Positions 48,859 through 57,436 of a stretch of 64,000 nt of DNA are shown here, piece after piece (within the stretch, counting starts at the first letter, position 1; every line of letters starts with the position of its first letter). Source of the stretch: [Mycobacterium] stephanolepidis (lineage in GTDB: Bacteria > Actinomycetota > Actinomycetes > Mycobacteriales > Mycobacteriaceae); NCBI RefSeq assembly GCF_002356335.1, contig NZ_AP018165.1:806001-870000 (forward strand). The letters are read 5' to 3'. A program made the translations under genes and the position numbers. The notes beneath the pieces were generated by a model. It saw only the letters and a list, made by a program, of their open reading frames with translations. It did no database searches and was not told where the DNA came from.

Positions 48859-50331
48859 CTAGTCGGCGCTGTTCACGCCCTCCAGTTCGTATTGGTCTGC
48901 TTTGAACCGCCTTGTCGCCAAGGCGTATTCGATGTGGGACTTCGGCCACATCGCAGTGACCTTTCCCTCGGCGTTGGTGTACCACCCGGGGCAGTTGTCG
49001 GTGAAAACCGTTTTGTCGAGGCTGCGCCGCATCCATTCCTGGAACCTTCGATAGACATCCTCCCGGATCTCCATCGCCGCAATCCCGTGCCTAGCTTTGT
49101 GCTCTATGGCTTTTCGAACATAGGCGGCTTGTTGTTCGAGAAGAAACACGATGGTGTTGGTGATGCTGTTGGTGTTGGGGCCAAAGAGCATGAACATGTT
49201 GGGAAAGCCAGTTGTCGTCATGCCGAGGTACGCGTGCGCTCCTGATTTCCAGTGCTCGCGTAGATCCAGGCCGTTGCGGCCACTGATGCGAATCGGTGCC
49301 AGAAACTCGCTGGCTTTGAACCCGGTACACCAGATGAGCGCGTCGGCATCCACCTTGGTTCCATCGGCGGTGACGATTCCTGTCGCGGTGACGTGCTCCA
49401 CTGCCGAACCAATGAGGTGGACGTTGGTGCGTCCGATGGTCGGATACCAGTCATTGGACAGCAGTAGCCGGTTGCAGAGCATCTGGTAATCGGGAACCGC
49501 GGCAGCACGCTCGGCCGGGTCAGAGATATGCCGCCGGATCTTGAACTTGACGATGTGCTCGTAGGCCCAACGTACAGGGCGGACCTTGCGTGTCACCAGT
49601 GGCCAACGGGATTCGTAAGCCAGGAACAGAAGGTTGTGGTGCTGCTTGCGCAGCCACGCGCTGCGTCGGAGCAGGGCGACCTGCAACCGGCCATGGACTC
49701 GGCGTGACTTCCCGATGACCCAGTTCGGAGATCTCTGCAGCACCGTCAGCTCGGCGACGCGATCCGCGATGGCGGGCACCAGCTGAATCGCGGAGGCCCC
49801 GGAGCCGATCACAGCGACCTTCTTGCCGGTGAGATCGGTGCTGTGGTCGAACTCCGCGGAGTGAAATGACGGGCCTTCGAAGGTCTCGATGCCCTCCACC
49901 GCGGGAAGCCTTGGGCGACTGAGCTGCCCGGTCGCCATGATGACGACATCGAATATGCGAGTGGGACGGTCGGGTCCGAATTCTAGGGTCCAGCGTCCCG
50001 TCGTATCGTCATAGGTGGCGGCGGTGACTTCGGTGTCGAACTCCATATGCGGGCGCAGACCGAACTCGTCAGCGACGGCCTCCAAATACGATCTGATCTC
50101 GGCGCCTCTGCCAAACAGTGAAGACCAGTCGGGTTTGAGCGCGTAGGAGAACGAATAGATCGGTGAGGGAACATCGCAGGCGGCGCCCGGATAGGTGTTC
50201 TCGCGCCACACGCCGCCGATCGACGCCGCTCGCTCGAAAATCCCGAAGTCGGTGATTCCTGAGCGCTTGAGCTCAATCGCGGCCGCTAATCCACCGAAAC
50301 CGCAGCCGATTATCGCCACCGATGTCGCCAT
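48859..50331 (-). CDS. Flavin-containing monooxygenase, BVMO-like with variant signature
   Basis: FAD/NADPH monooxygenase of 490 aa. GCGFGG FAD loop at about 8-13, GGVWRENTYPG segment, NADPH motif GSGASA. The Baeyer-Villiger fingerprint position reads FEGPSFHSAEF, with Phe where Trp is usual, so it may be an N/S-oxidising FMO or an atypical BVMO. ATG 50331 gives the conserved start; the frame is open to 50421. It is divergent from an AraC-type regulator (50434), which parallels mymA and virS in M. tuberculosis. It belongs to a different branch from the monooxygenases at 951 and 54811. Confidence 0.88.
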   Translation of the reverse strand: MATSVAIIGCGFGGLAAAIELKRSGITDFGIFERAASIGGVWRENTYPGAACDVPSPIYSFSYALKPDWSSLFGRGAEIRSYLEAVADEFGLRPHMEFDTEVTAATYDDTTGRWTLEFGPDRPTRIFDVVIMATGQLSRPRLPAVEGIETFEGPSFHSAEFDHSTDLTGKKVAVIGSGASAIQLVPAIADRVAELTVLQRSPNWVIGKSRRVHGRLQVALLRRSAWLRKQHHNLLFLAYESRWPLVTRKVRPVRWAYEHIVKFKIRRHISDPAERAAAVPDYQMLCNRLLLSNDWYPTIGRTNVHLIGSAVEHVTATGIVTADGTKVDADALIWCTGFKASEFLAPIRISGRNGLDLREHWKSGAHAYLGMTTTGFPNMFMLFGPNTNSITNTIVFLLEQQAAYVRKAIEHKARHGIAAMEIREDVYRRFQEWMRRSLDKTVFTDNCPGWYTNAEGKVTAMWPKSHIEYALATRRFKADQYELEGVNSAD

Positions 50332-50413
50332 TGAATCCTCCGGTCCGCACTGTTGGTGTCGCAGAATGGTAGAGATTGCCGCGCATCCCCACCATGTACA
50401 TCGCGGACCGCGT

Positions 50414-50432
50414 AGTGTCATTTCCGGACACT
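50414..50432. promoter_or_regulatory. Palindrome AGTGTC-N7-GACACT beside the AraC gene start
   Basis: Perfect 6-bp inverted repeat with 7-nt centre, ending 2 nt before ATG 50434 and about 85 bp upstream of the monooxygenase start. It would cover the ribosome site of the AraC gene, so binding could autoregulate it. A virS-like arrangement supports this but no binding data exist here. Confidence 0.4.
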
Positions 50433-50433
50433 T

Positions 50434-51453
50434 ATGGATGCCTCACAGCCCCACTGGTGGGATCACACTCGGAGCGCGATTGCCGCGCGTATCCTCGTCG
50501 AGCTCGGCGAGGAGTGTGGGGTCGCCGAGTCGGCCATGTTGGCCGGCTCGGGATTGCGTCGTATCGATCTGGATGATCCGGAGACGCAGATTGAGGCCGG
50601 TCAAGAGTTGGCGATCGCGCGGAATCTCTTGCGCCGGAACGGTGATCGTCCGGGGCTAGGGGCCAGGGCGGGCGGTAGGTACACCCTGGGGAGCCTCGGC
50701 ATCTGGGGCTTCACCATGGTAACGAGTCCAACCGTGCGCGATCTCGCCAAGTTGGGCACCCGTTATGCGGCACTGTCGTTCGCTTTCATTCGCCCCGACT
50801 ACATTGAGGATGCGCAGTACGGGCGTGTCGTCTACGACTCGACCGACATACCCGCCGATGTCAGGGGGTTCTTTGTCGAGCGCGAACTCGCCAAGATCTT
50901 GGCGCTTGAGCCGGTGATTGTCGGTGCGCGGCCAGGTTTTCACGTGGAGACGAGCTTCGGTGACGAGCGGGCAGCTGCGTTGCGCAGGCTGGCACCGCAT
51001 CGCGAGGTGCGCACCGGGCACCCGCAGGATGCGTTGGTATTCAACCGGTCTCTGCTCGACGACGCGATGCCGCAGAGCGATCCGGTCACCGCGCGAGCCA
51101 TGGAAGCGCAATGCGCCCGGCTGCTGGAACAACGCAGGCAGCGCCGTGGCGCGGCTGCCGAGGTGCGCGCGAAAATGCTTGCTCAGCTGCAAGAGCCCTT
51201 GGCTATGGACAAGATCGCGCATCAGCTCGACATGGAGGAGCGCACACTACGCCGAAAACTGACCGCGGAGGGAACGTCATTCCGCGAACTCGCCGACGAA
51301 GTGCGATCGACGATCGCCGTGGAACTGCTCGCTGACGGTCATCTCACCGTCGAGGAAGTTGCGGTGAGACTCGGATATCACGACGCATCGGGGTTTTCGC
51401 GGGCATTCAAGCGCTGGACCGGGCAGCGGCCGGGCCGATACCACCTAGCCTGA
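50434..51453 (+). CDS. AraC-family regulator with arabinose-binding-like domain (VirS-like)
   Basis: A 339-aa regulator: N-terminal ligand-binding domain (about 20-210) of the OruR/ArgR/VirS type and a C-terminal AraC helix-turn-helix (about 245-335; MDKIAHQLDMEERTLRRKL and VEEVAVRLGYHDASGFSRAFKRWTGQRP). It diverges from the monooxygenase/ALDH operon and most likely activates it in response to a fatty or ketone-like effector. Its 3' end overlaps the convergent TetR gene by 9 bp. Confidence 0.9.
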   Translation: MDASQPHWWDHTRSAIAARILVELGEECGVAESAMLAGSGLRRIDLDDPETQIEAGQELAIARNLLRRNGDRPGLGARAGGRYTLGSLGIWGFTMVTSPTVRDLAKLGTRYAALSFAFIRPDYIEDAQYGRVVYDSTDIPADVRGFFVERELAKILALEPVIVGARPGFHVETSFGDERAAALRRLAPHREVRTGHPQDALVFNRSLLDDAMPQSDPVTARAMEAQCARLLEQRRQRRGAAAEVRAKMLAQLQEPLAMDKIAHQLDMEERTLRRKLTAEGTSFRELADEVRSTIAVELLADGHLTVEEVAVRLGYHDASGFSRAFKRWTGQRPGRYHLA

Positions 51454-52101
51454 CGTCGATGCGCGTCGCTTGGCCTTGATCGGGGGAGGCGCAAGGATCT
51501 TGGACAGGTTCTCCCACAGCGCGCGCGATGTGTGAACGAGGAGTTCGCGCACCTGGTCGCGAGACAGATGTCCCTCGGAAAGCCATTCGACGACAGCCGT
51601 TTCGGCCATCCTCCCCTGTGCCCGGGCGCAGGCGCGCGCTGCCGCCGGTGCGTCGGCGGGATCCTTGAACAGTGCTCCCATGAGCACATCGATCGCCTGC
51701 TCGCGTGACTCCTGCACCATCGCTCCGGCCTCGGCGTCCGCTCCGAAGGCGGACAGTCGAGACGCGGTCAGGTAGGCGTCGCGCTCCTGCTCGATTTCCA
51801 CCAGCCAGCCGTCGATGAGTTCCTCGAGAACATTCTCGAAGGTGCCGCTCGCGATGAGCTCTGGAATGGGCGGGAAGCTCGGTATATGAATCGTGGTCCG
51901 GACGACTTCGAGGTAGAGGTCACGTTTGGTGCCGAAATAGTGATAGAGGAGCCCGCGATTAATTCCGAGTTCGTCGGCGATCTCCGCAGTGGACACGGAA
52001 TCGTAGGGCTTGGACGAGAAGTGGTGCCGGGCAGTGGTGAGTATGTCGGCCTTTCGATCCTCGGGGCTGCCGCGCTTCCACCGCGGCGTGCTCTTGGCCA
52101 T
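51445..52101 (-). CDS. TetR-family regulator
   Basis: A 218-aa TetR repressor. The N-terminal HTH is clear (VSTAEIADELGINRGLLYHYFGTKRDLY, residues about 37-64); the C-terminal part is a ligand-binding helical domain. The 160-bp region upstream has a TTGT-T-ACAA palindrome at 52158-52166 that could be its own operator. No strongly linked target gene: the neighbour to the left is convergent, and the neighbour to the right is another TetR gene on the same strand. Confidence 0.9.
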   Translation of the reverse strand: MAKSTPRWKRGSPEDRKADILTTARHHFSSKPYDSVSTAEIADELGINRGLLYHYFGTKRDLYLEVVRTTIHIPSFPPIPELIASGTFENVLEELIDGWLVEIEQERDAYLTASRLSAFGADAEAGAMVQESREQAIDVLMGALFKDPADAPAAARACARAQGRMAETAVVEWLSEGHLSRDQVRELLVHTSRALWENLSKILAPPPIKAKRRASTSG

Positions 52102-52260
52102 AGGGTGCCGACTCCTCTCGGGGGCAGTTCAACAGGTGTGGCCGTACCGAGGTCATCTTGTTACAACGGCGCTAAGAAGCCCACCACTCGTGATAATAGC
52201 GCGAGCTGGCCGTGATTCGCGCTCCACGAATTGTCCTGTCTGGTTTGGCAGCTTCCGCTG

Positions 52261-52908
52261 CTAGCGCTGCGATAGTGGCGTGCGCCACCCGTGCGCGTCG
52301 ATCACCGCGAGGACCAGCTGGGTGCAGGATCGGGCGATCTGCTCGGCGGTCGCCTCGAGGCGACCTTCGAGCCAGTCCATGATGGTGATCGCCAGGGCGC
52401 CGTAAATTTGGGTGAAGGCTATCGCGGTGTCACCACTGCGTACGGCGGGCACGCTTAACCCGTCGAGCAAATCGAGGAAGTGCGTCATCGTGAAGAGCAC
52501 GAATGCCGGTGCGCCCTGATTGGCGTTCTCGCGCAGTACCTCGTTGCCGAGTGTCTCTCGGAACGTTACCCGGACTCGTCGCGGGTCCTCCTCGAAATAC
52601 TGTGCCGCGGTCAAGAATATCGACTTCAGTCGGTGTTCGAGGTTTCCGGTGCTCGTGGACGTTTCGATGACAGCACGCAACTCGTCGTTGACGCGGTCCT
52701 GTACGGCCCGCAGCAGCTCGTCGATACCTGCGAAGCTCTCGTAGAAGTAGTTGCGGGTCAGATCGGCGTTGCGGCACACGGCGCTGACTGATGTTCCGGC
52801 AACGCCTTCGGTGCCGAGCAGATCGAAGCCGGCATCGATGAGTCGATTGCGCCGTTCGGCTGCACGATCCTGCATTGTCCGGCCCCGCCACACCGTGGGT
52901 GAGTCCAT
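52261..52908 (-). CDS. TetR-family regulator of the MpaB oxygenase
   Basis: A 215-aa TetR protein with an N-terminal HTH (GTSVSAVCRNADLTRNYFYESFAGIDEL). ATG 52908 is chosen because the open frame further upstream runs through the operator palindrome at 52949-52976 and lacks family similarity; ATG 52875 is a shorter option. Divergent from the MpaB-family gene at 53016, with the palindrome almost exactly midway. This is the classic layout of an autoregulated repressor and its target. Confidence 0.9.
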   Translation of the reverse strand: MDSPTVWRGRTMQDRAAERRNRLIDAGFDLLGTEGVAGTSVSAVCRNADLTRNYFYESFAGIDELLRAVQDRVNDELRAVIETSTSTGNLEHRLKSIFLTAAQYFEEDPRRVRVTFRETLGNEVLRENANQGAPAFVLFTMTHFLDLLDGLSVPAVRSGDTAIAFTQIYGALAITIMDWLEGRLEATAEQIARSCTQLVLAVIDAHGWRTPLSQR

Positions 52909-52948
52909 GTCTGGCCATCCTGCCACAGTGTGGAGCCGTGTTATTGAC

Positions 52949-52976
52949 TTCATCAATACATATCTGTATTGATGAA
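52949..52976. promoter_or_regulatory. 28-bp TetR operator palindrome
   Basis: Arms TTCATCAATACA (52949-52960) and TGTATTGATGAA (52965-52976) are perfect reverse complements around TATC. It lies 40 bp upstream of the TetR start and 39 bp upstream of the oxygenase start, so one site can repress both. Confidence 0.75.
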
Positions 52977-53015
52977 GGTGGCGGCGACGATGCTGTGTGG
53001 AAAGGAAGTGCATCA

Positions 53016-53906
53016 ATGACATTCGGTGAGGAACTGGACACTGAGGACATCGGGCCATGGTTGTCTCTGGCGCCGCCGGGTGACCCAGAGCATGGTTACT
53101 TTGGCCCGGATTCTGTTCCATGGCGGCTGTTCAGCCATCCGTGTGTAGTTGCGGGTGCGGTGTACAACGCGGTGATCTTCGAGCTGTACCCACCGTGTGC
53201 GACACTCAGTGACCAAGTCGACTCGTTGTACGTGGATCCGATCGGCCGTGCCCGCCGCACGCTCGGCTATGTCTATTCGGTGATCTTCGGGGCTACCGCG
53301 ACCGCGGACCGTGCCGCCAAGTACGTCCGGGCGATGCATGACAGCATTAGCCCCTTGCGAGACGGCGATAAGTTGCACTGGGTATCGGATCCGGAGAACC
53401 TGCTGTGGCTACACATGACGAACGGCGACGGAGCTCTGCGCGCGCATGCCGCCTATGGGGAGGGCGAGCTGTCTTCCGTTGAGCAAGACGATTTCTGGCG
53501 ACAGTTGGCTCCGTTTGCGCAATTGCAGGGCGTGCCCCCCGAACTCATCCCGATGAGTGCCGCCGAGGCCGAGGCATATTTCGCGCGCATGTGGCCACAG
53601 CTCAAGCTGACCGATGCCGGCCAGCGGGCGTTCAGTCAGGTGATGAATCCTCAGGGTCTGTCAGCGCAGTGGAAGCCTGTGAAACTGCCGCTGGCCCTGG
53701 TGGTCCGCAGTGGGGTGGCGCTACTTCCCAACGATGTGCTGCACATGATCGGGTTGGATTCTCGCAGTCCGGCGTTGACAGTTGCGCGCCGTGTTGCCCG
53801 TGGCGGGTACTGGTTGCTCGATCAGCCGGGTGCGCGCGATGTGCTGCCCGCAGTAGCCCTCCCGCGCGCCGTCGAGACCATGCGGGCGGCACGCTCGCTG
53901 GCCTAG
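53016..53906 (+). CDS. MpaB-family oxygenase (DUF2236, latex-clearing-protein-like)
   Basis: A 296-aa MpaB/DUF2236 protein. The family includes heme-b rubber oxygenase Lcp, MpaB and many mycobacterial proteins of unknown substrate. Recognisable pieces are the DSVPWRLFSHPCVV segment near residue 26, the YVYSVIFGATATADRAAKYVRAMHDSI region and DPENLLWLHMTNGDG. ATG 53016 follows AAAGGAAG at 53001. Controlled, by layout, by the divergent TetR and the 28-bp palindrome. It is convergent with the SDR gene (21 bp). Confidence 0.85.
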   Translation: MTFGEELDTEDIGPWLSLAPPGDPEHGYFGPDSVPWRLFSHPCVVAGAVYNAVIFELYPPCATLSDQVDSLYVDPIGRARRTLGYVYSVIFGATATADRAAKYVRAMHDSISPLRDGDKLHWVSDPENLLWLHMTNGDGALRAHAAYGEGELSSVEQDDFWRQLAPFAQLQGVPPELIPMSAAEAEAYFARMWPQLKLTDAGQRAFSQVMNPQGLSAQWKPVKLPLALVVRSGVALLPNDVLHMIGLDSRSPALTVARRVARGGYWLLDQPGARDVLPAVALPRAVETMRAARSLA

Positions 53907-53927
53907 CCGAGCGCGCTGCGACCGCGG

Positions 53928-54806
53928 CTACTTGGGTTTGATCAGACCGAACACCAGCCGACCGACCGTTCCGCTCGTCTTCGGCGAGATGCGGTGCAGC
54001 GCCCATGCCGGTTGCACCTGCACCCTAGGCACCGGACAGATGAGCTGGCGTTGAATGATGGCCTTGATAACCGCCTCGGCCACCTTGTCCGGGTCGGCAC
54101 CCACACGATTCATCCACTTGCGCACTTCGTCCCGGCGCTCGGCGAAATCACCATGGATGGGCGAGGTTTCGTGAATCGGGGTGTTGACGACGCCGGGGCA
54201 GATGGCGGTGGCGTGGATTCCCCGAGGCCCGAGTTCTGCGGCGAGCCCCTCGGTCAGCCCGACGACCGCATGCTTGGAAGTCGCGTACGGCACAAACGAC
54301 GGCCACACGTACAAGCCGAGCATCGACGCCGTGTTGACGATGTGTCCGCCGCCGCCCTGGGCCAGCATGCGTGGGACAAAAGCATGCACACCATGTACGA
54401 CGCCCATGAGATTGACGTTGATGATGCGATTCCATTCATCTAGGGACGTCATCTCCACGGGTCCCTGCAGGCCCACACCCGCGTTGTTGAACAGGATGTC
54501 GACGCGGCCGTCGGCCGCGTACACCCGCGTGGCAAGGGCATCGACCGCGGCGGGGTCTGTCACGTCGACGTGGTGTGCGGTCGCGCCCGCGCCGGTGGCT
54601 CTGATTTCAGTGGTGACTGTTTCGGCATTCTCGGCGACCAGGTCGACGACGTGCACCTTCGCGCCCAGCCGGGCGAGCGCAATGGCCGTCGATCGTCCGA
54701 TACCAGAGCCGCCGCCGGTGATCACCGCGATCTTCCCGCAAAACGCGTCCGGCGCAGCTTTGCCCCGACCGATCCGCTGCGCGCCGAGAATATTTGAAAT
54801 GTTCAT
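53928..54806 (-). CDS. Short-chain dehydrogenase (SadH-like)
   Basis: Classical SDR of 292 aa: cofactor loop TGGGSGIG at about 31-38, NNAGVG, and catalytic Tyr-x3-Lys in PYATSKHAV. C-terminal RISPKTSGTVGRLVFGLIKPK is a short basic tail. ATG 54806 is 4 bp after the stop of the esterase-monooxygenase fusion, so the two form an operon. With that fusion it makes a second SDR/BVMO/esterase set like the one at 133-3333 and like lipR-mymA-sadH. Likely oxidises the alcohol released by the esterase. Confidence 0.9.
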   Translation of the reverse strand: MNISNILGAQRIGRGKAAPDAFCGKIAVITGGGSGIGRSTAIALARLGAKVHVVDLVAENAETVTTEIRATGAGATAHHVDVTDPAAVDALATRVYAADGRVDILFNNAGVGLQGPVEMTSLDEWNRIINVNLMGVVHGVHAFVPRMLAQGGGGHIVNTASMLGLYVWPSFVPYATSKHAVVGLTEGLAAELGPRGIHATAICPGVVNTPIHETSPIHGDFAERRDEVRKWMNRVGADPDKVAEAVIKAIIQRQLICPVPRVQVQPAWALHRISPKTSGTVGRLVFGLIKPK

Positions 54807-54810
54807 GGTT

Positions 54811-57210
54811 TCAGTCCTTGTCGGTGATTGAGTCGGTTGACGCATCCGCGAGTAGTTCGACGTGGAAATCCGCGAGCACCGGCTCGCGCAACATCTCTCG
54901 ATGTTTGGCGGGCGACCACGGCCACATGTCAGGGCGTCCGTCCTTGCCGAGATACCAGCTTTGGCAACCGCTTGCGGCGACGAGCCCCGGGGTCGCTGCC
55001 CGGCGCTCTTCGTTGAACCTGTCGGTCGCATCCTGCGTCGGAGTCACTGATGCGAAGCCGTTTCGGTCAATCAGCGTGACCCATCGCATGACGTAATCGG
55101 ATTGCGCATCGGCGACACCGGTGATCGCGTAGTTTCCGACTGGGCTGTGTGGGCCGACCAGAGTGAATAGGTTCGGGAAGCCCGACATTGCGACGGTGCG
55201 GTAGCCGACTGGACCTTCCGCCCATGCCTCGTCGAGCGTCGTGCCGCTATCGCCTTCGATCTGCATGGGACGCATGTAGGCGTGCGCATCGAAACCTGTT
55301 GCGAGCACCAGTACATCGAGTTCGTGAAGGGTTCCGTCGGCGGTGACAACGCCGCGCTCCTCGATATGATCGATGCCCTCGGTGACAAGGTCCACCCTGT
55401 CGGACTGAACTGCGCCGTAGAACTTCGACGAGATGACGAGCCGTTTACACAAGGGTTGGTAGTCGGGGGTGAGTGTTTCACGTAATGCTTTGTCCTTCAC
55501 ACCGAACCGAAGCGACAGCCGCGCCGCCGCGGACATGAGGGTCCGCTGCCACCCTTCCTTGATAGCTGCCTGTCCCAGGGTGGCCTCCAAGGTGGTCTGC
55601 CAACCGCGGTATGACACCTTGCTGAGTGCCGGAAACTTCCGGAGCAGGAACTTCGACACAGGGTGATAGCTGAACGACGGCGCCCACATAACCCATTGCG
55701 GGGTCCTCTGGAACACAGACAGTTTCGTGACATCGTCAGCGAGTGCTGCGGTGATTTGAGCACCTGTTGAGCCGGTACCGATCAGGCCGACACGCTTGCC
55801 CGTGGTCTGCACGGATGGGTCCCACTGGGCCGAGTGAACGGTGCGTCCGCCGAAGGCGTCCAAGCCTGGGATGCTGGGAAATGCTGGGTGGTGCAAGAAT
55901 CCAGTGGCGGTGATCAGGATGTCGACAGCGTCCTTATGTCCGTCGGCGGTGATCAGGTGCCACCGCCCCGACTTCCAGCGCGCCTCGGTGACCTCCGACC
56001 CGAATCGGACCTGACGGCGCAGATCCAATTCCTTTGTGACACCGACAAAGTAGTCGAGTATCTCGGCGCCCGGGGCGAACAATCCGCTCCATTCGGGATT
56101 CGGGGCGAACTTGTACGAGTAATAGCGAGCGGGTACGTCGCAGGTCAGTCCGGGGTACCGGTTCTCGCGCCAGGTGCCGCCCACTTCGGCAGCCTTCTCG
56201 AAGATGACGATGTCGTCGTATCCCGCCGCCCGCAGTTTGGCGGCCATACAGATGCCAGACATCCCGGCGCCGACGATACCGAACCGGAGCCGTCGCGCTC
56301 GCCCGCTTAACCGTTGCGCGACAGCGGTACTCAGGTGAGTAAGTGAGGTATCGGCAGCCGACAGCATCCCCGTGTGCAGGTAATAGCCATGCCACATGCG
56401 GTCGAATCGCCGGTACTCGATGTCGACACCGGCCGCGTTCGCACGCTCGACGAACCGTTCGGCATCTTCGGTGAGGACATCGTCAGCCGCAGCGTGCAGC
56501 ACGATAGGAGGCAGACCGGCGAGATCGCCATGAAGCGGCGATGCTCCCGTGCGTGCGGCATCGGCAGACCCGGCATAGGCATGGGCGCCTTCGGCTAGGA
56601 CAGTGTGGAGACGCAGGGGATCTAACGGGTGCCGTATTCGGGTTCCGGTGGTGTCCGGGGTCAAGTCAAGCCATGGGCAGATCAACGCCAGCACGGCAGG
56701 AAGCGGGCGATCGTTGTCGCGCAGCGTCATTGCAAGCGCGGTAGCGAGGCCACCGCCAGCGGAGTCGCCTGCGATAACGATCTGTCCACCCGAAAATCCT
56801 TGAGTAAGAAGCCCTTCGTAGGCGGCGAGGGCGTCGTCGAGAGCCGCGGGGTATGGGTGTTCGGGCGCGCGCCGGTAATCGGGCACGAACACCGACGCGC
56901 CGATTTCCTGGGCGAGAACTGCCGCAACCCGACGATGGGATCGTGAGGATCCGACGATGTAGGCACCCCCGTGCAGAAACAGCACAACTCTACTCGGCGA
57001 AGGGGATGTCGTTGGCGCAATCCATAATCCGTCCACACCGCCGATCGAGGCCTTCGCCTCTCGCATACCCGTGGGCAGCGGAATGGCTCCGAACGTGGCA
57101 TCGGTGACGGCGCGACGGGCACGCAACGGAACGGCGCTAGACGTGCCCACCGATCCTGCTCCTCGCATGGCTGTCCGCAGGAACGTCTCCGGTACACGTA
57201 TTAGCGTCAT
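54811..57210 (-). CDS. Esterase-Baeyer-Villiger monooxygenase fusion
   Basis: A 799-aa bifunctional protein. Residues about 1-300 are an HSL-type esterase: oxyanion HGGAYIVG, nucleophile GDSAGGG, and Asp/His in DDVLTED and WHGYYLHT. Residues about 312-799 are a complete BVMO: FAD loop GAGMSG, GGTWRENRYPG, fingerprint FGGRTVHSAQW, NADPH loop GTGSTG and GPHSPVGNY. The join is a short basic stretch (SGRARRLR). No stop or frame change interrupts it. One polypeptide can thus oxidise a ketone to an ester and hydrolyse it. ATG 57210; the SDR follows in the same operon. Domain order is the reverse of the separate genes at 951-3333. Confidence 0.92.
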   Translation of the reverse strand: MTLIRVPETFLRTAMRGAGSVGTSSAVPLRARRAVTDATFGAIPLPTGMREAKASIGGVDGLWIAPTTSPSPSRVVLFLHGGAYIVGSSRSHRRVAAVLAQEIGASVFVPDYRRAPEHPYPAALDDALAAYEGLLTQGFSGGQIVIAGDSAGGGLATALAMTLRDNDRPLPAVLALICPWLDLTPDTTGTRIRHPLDPLRLHTVLAEGAHAYAGSADAARTGASPLHGDLAGLPPIVLHAAADDVLTEDAERFVERANAAGVDIEYRRFDRMWHGYYLHTGMLSAADTSLTHLSTAVAQRLSGRARRLRFGIVGAGMSGICMAAKLRAAGYDDIVIFEKAAEVGGTWRENRYPGLTCDVPARYYSYKFAPNPEWSGLFAPGAEILDYFVGVTKELDLRRQVRFGSEVTEARWKSGRWHLITADGHKDAVDILITATGFLHHPAFPSIPGLDAFGGRTVHSAQWDPSVQTTGKRVGLIGTGSTGAQITAALADDVTKLSVFQRTPQWVMWAPSFSYHPVSKFLLRKFPALSKVSYRGWQTTLEATLGQAAIKEGWQRTLMSAAARLSLRFGVKDKALRETLTPDYQPLCKRLVISSKFYGAVQSDRVDLVTEGIDHIEERGVVTADGTLHELDVLVLATGFDAHAYMRPMQIEGDSGTTLDEAWAEGPVGYRTVAMSGFPNLFTLVGPHSPVGNYAITGVADAQSDYVMRWVTLIDRNGFASVTPTQDATDRFNEERRAATPGLVAASGCQSWYLGKDGRPDMWPWSPAKHREMLREPVLADFHVELLADASTDSITDKD

Positions 57211-57436
57211 GCCAATAAGCTACTCCAGTAGTAGTCGTTGATGGAAGAGGCATTTCCGCTAAGGCTTGAATCCCACTGAAAAACCGCCGATAAGGCCCGG
57301 CTATCGGGTGCTAATAGTGAGCTGGATCTGTGTCAGGAAAGGGGATGGGACGCCGCTGTCCGCGTATGGATCCGCTGACTCTGTGCTTGCGCACGGCGGC
57401 AGGGCTTAAGTCTTGTTATCTAGAAGATAACAACCT
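57211..57436. promoter_or_regulatory. Divergent control region, fusion gene / acyl-CoA dehydrogenase
   Basis: No gene is seen in these 226 bp. Besides the main palindrome at 57413 there is CTACT-CC-AGTAG at 57220-57231, just upstream of the fusion start, and CCGATA-N9-TATCGG at 57287-57307. These symmetrical pieces suggest at least one dedicated regulator for each side. Confidence 0.45.
57413..57433. promoter_or_regulatory. 21-bp palindromic operator TTGTTATCT-AGA-AGATAACAA
   Basis: Perfect 9-bp arms with a 3-nt centre, ending 3 nt before the acyl-CoA dehydrogenase ATG (57437). Bound protein would cover the start region, indicating repression. A near-identical site is at 63772-63792. The cognate regulator is not obvious among the genes in the window. 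Confidence 0.75.
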
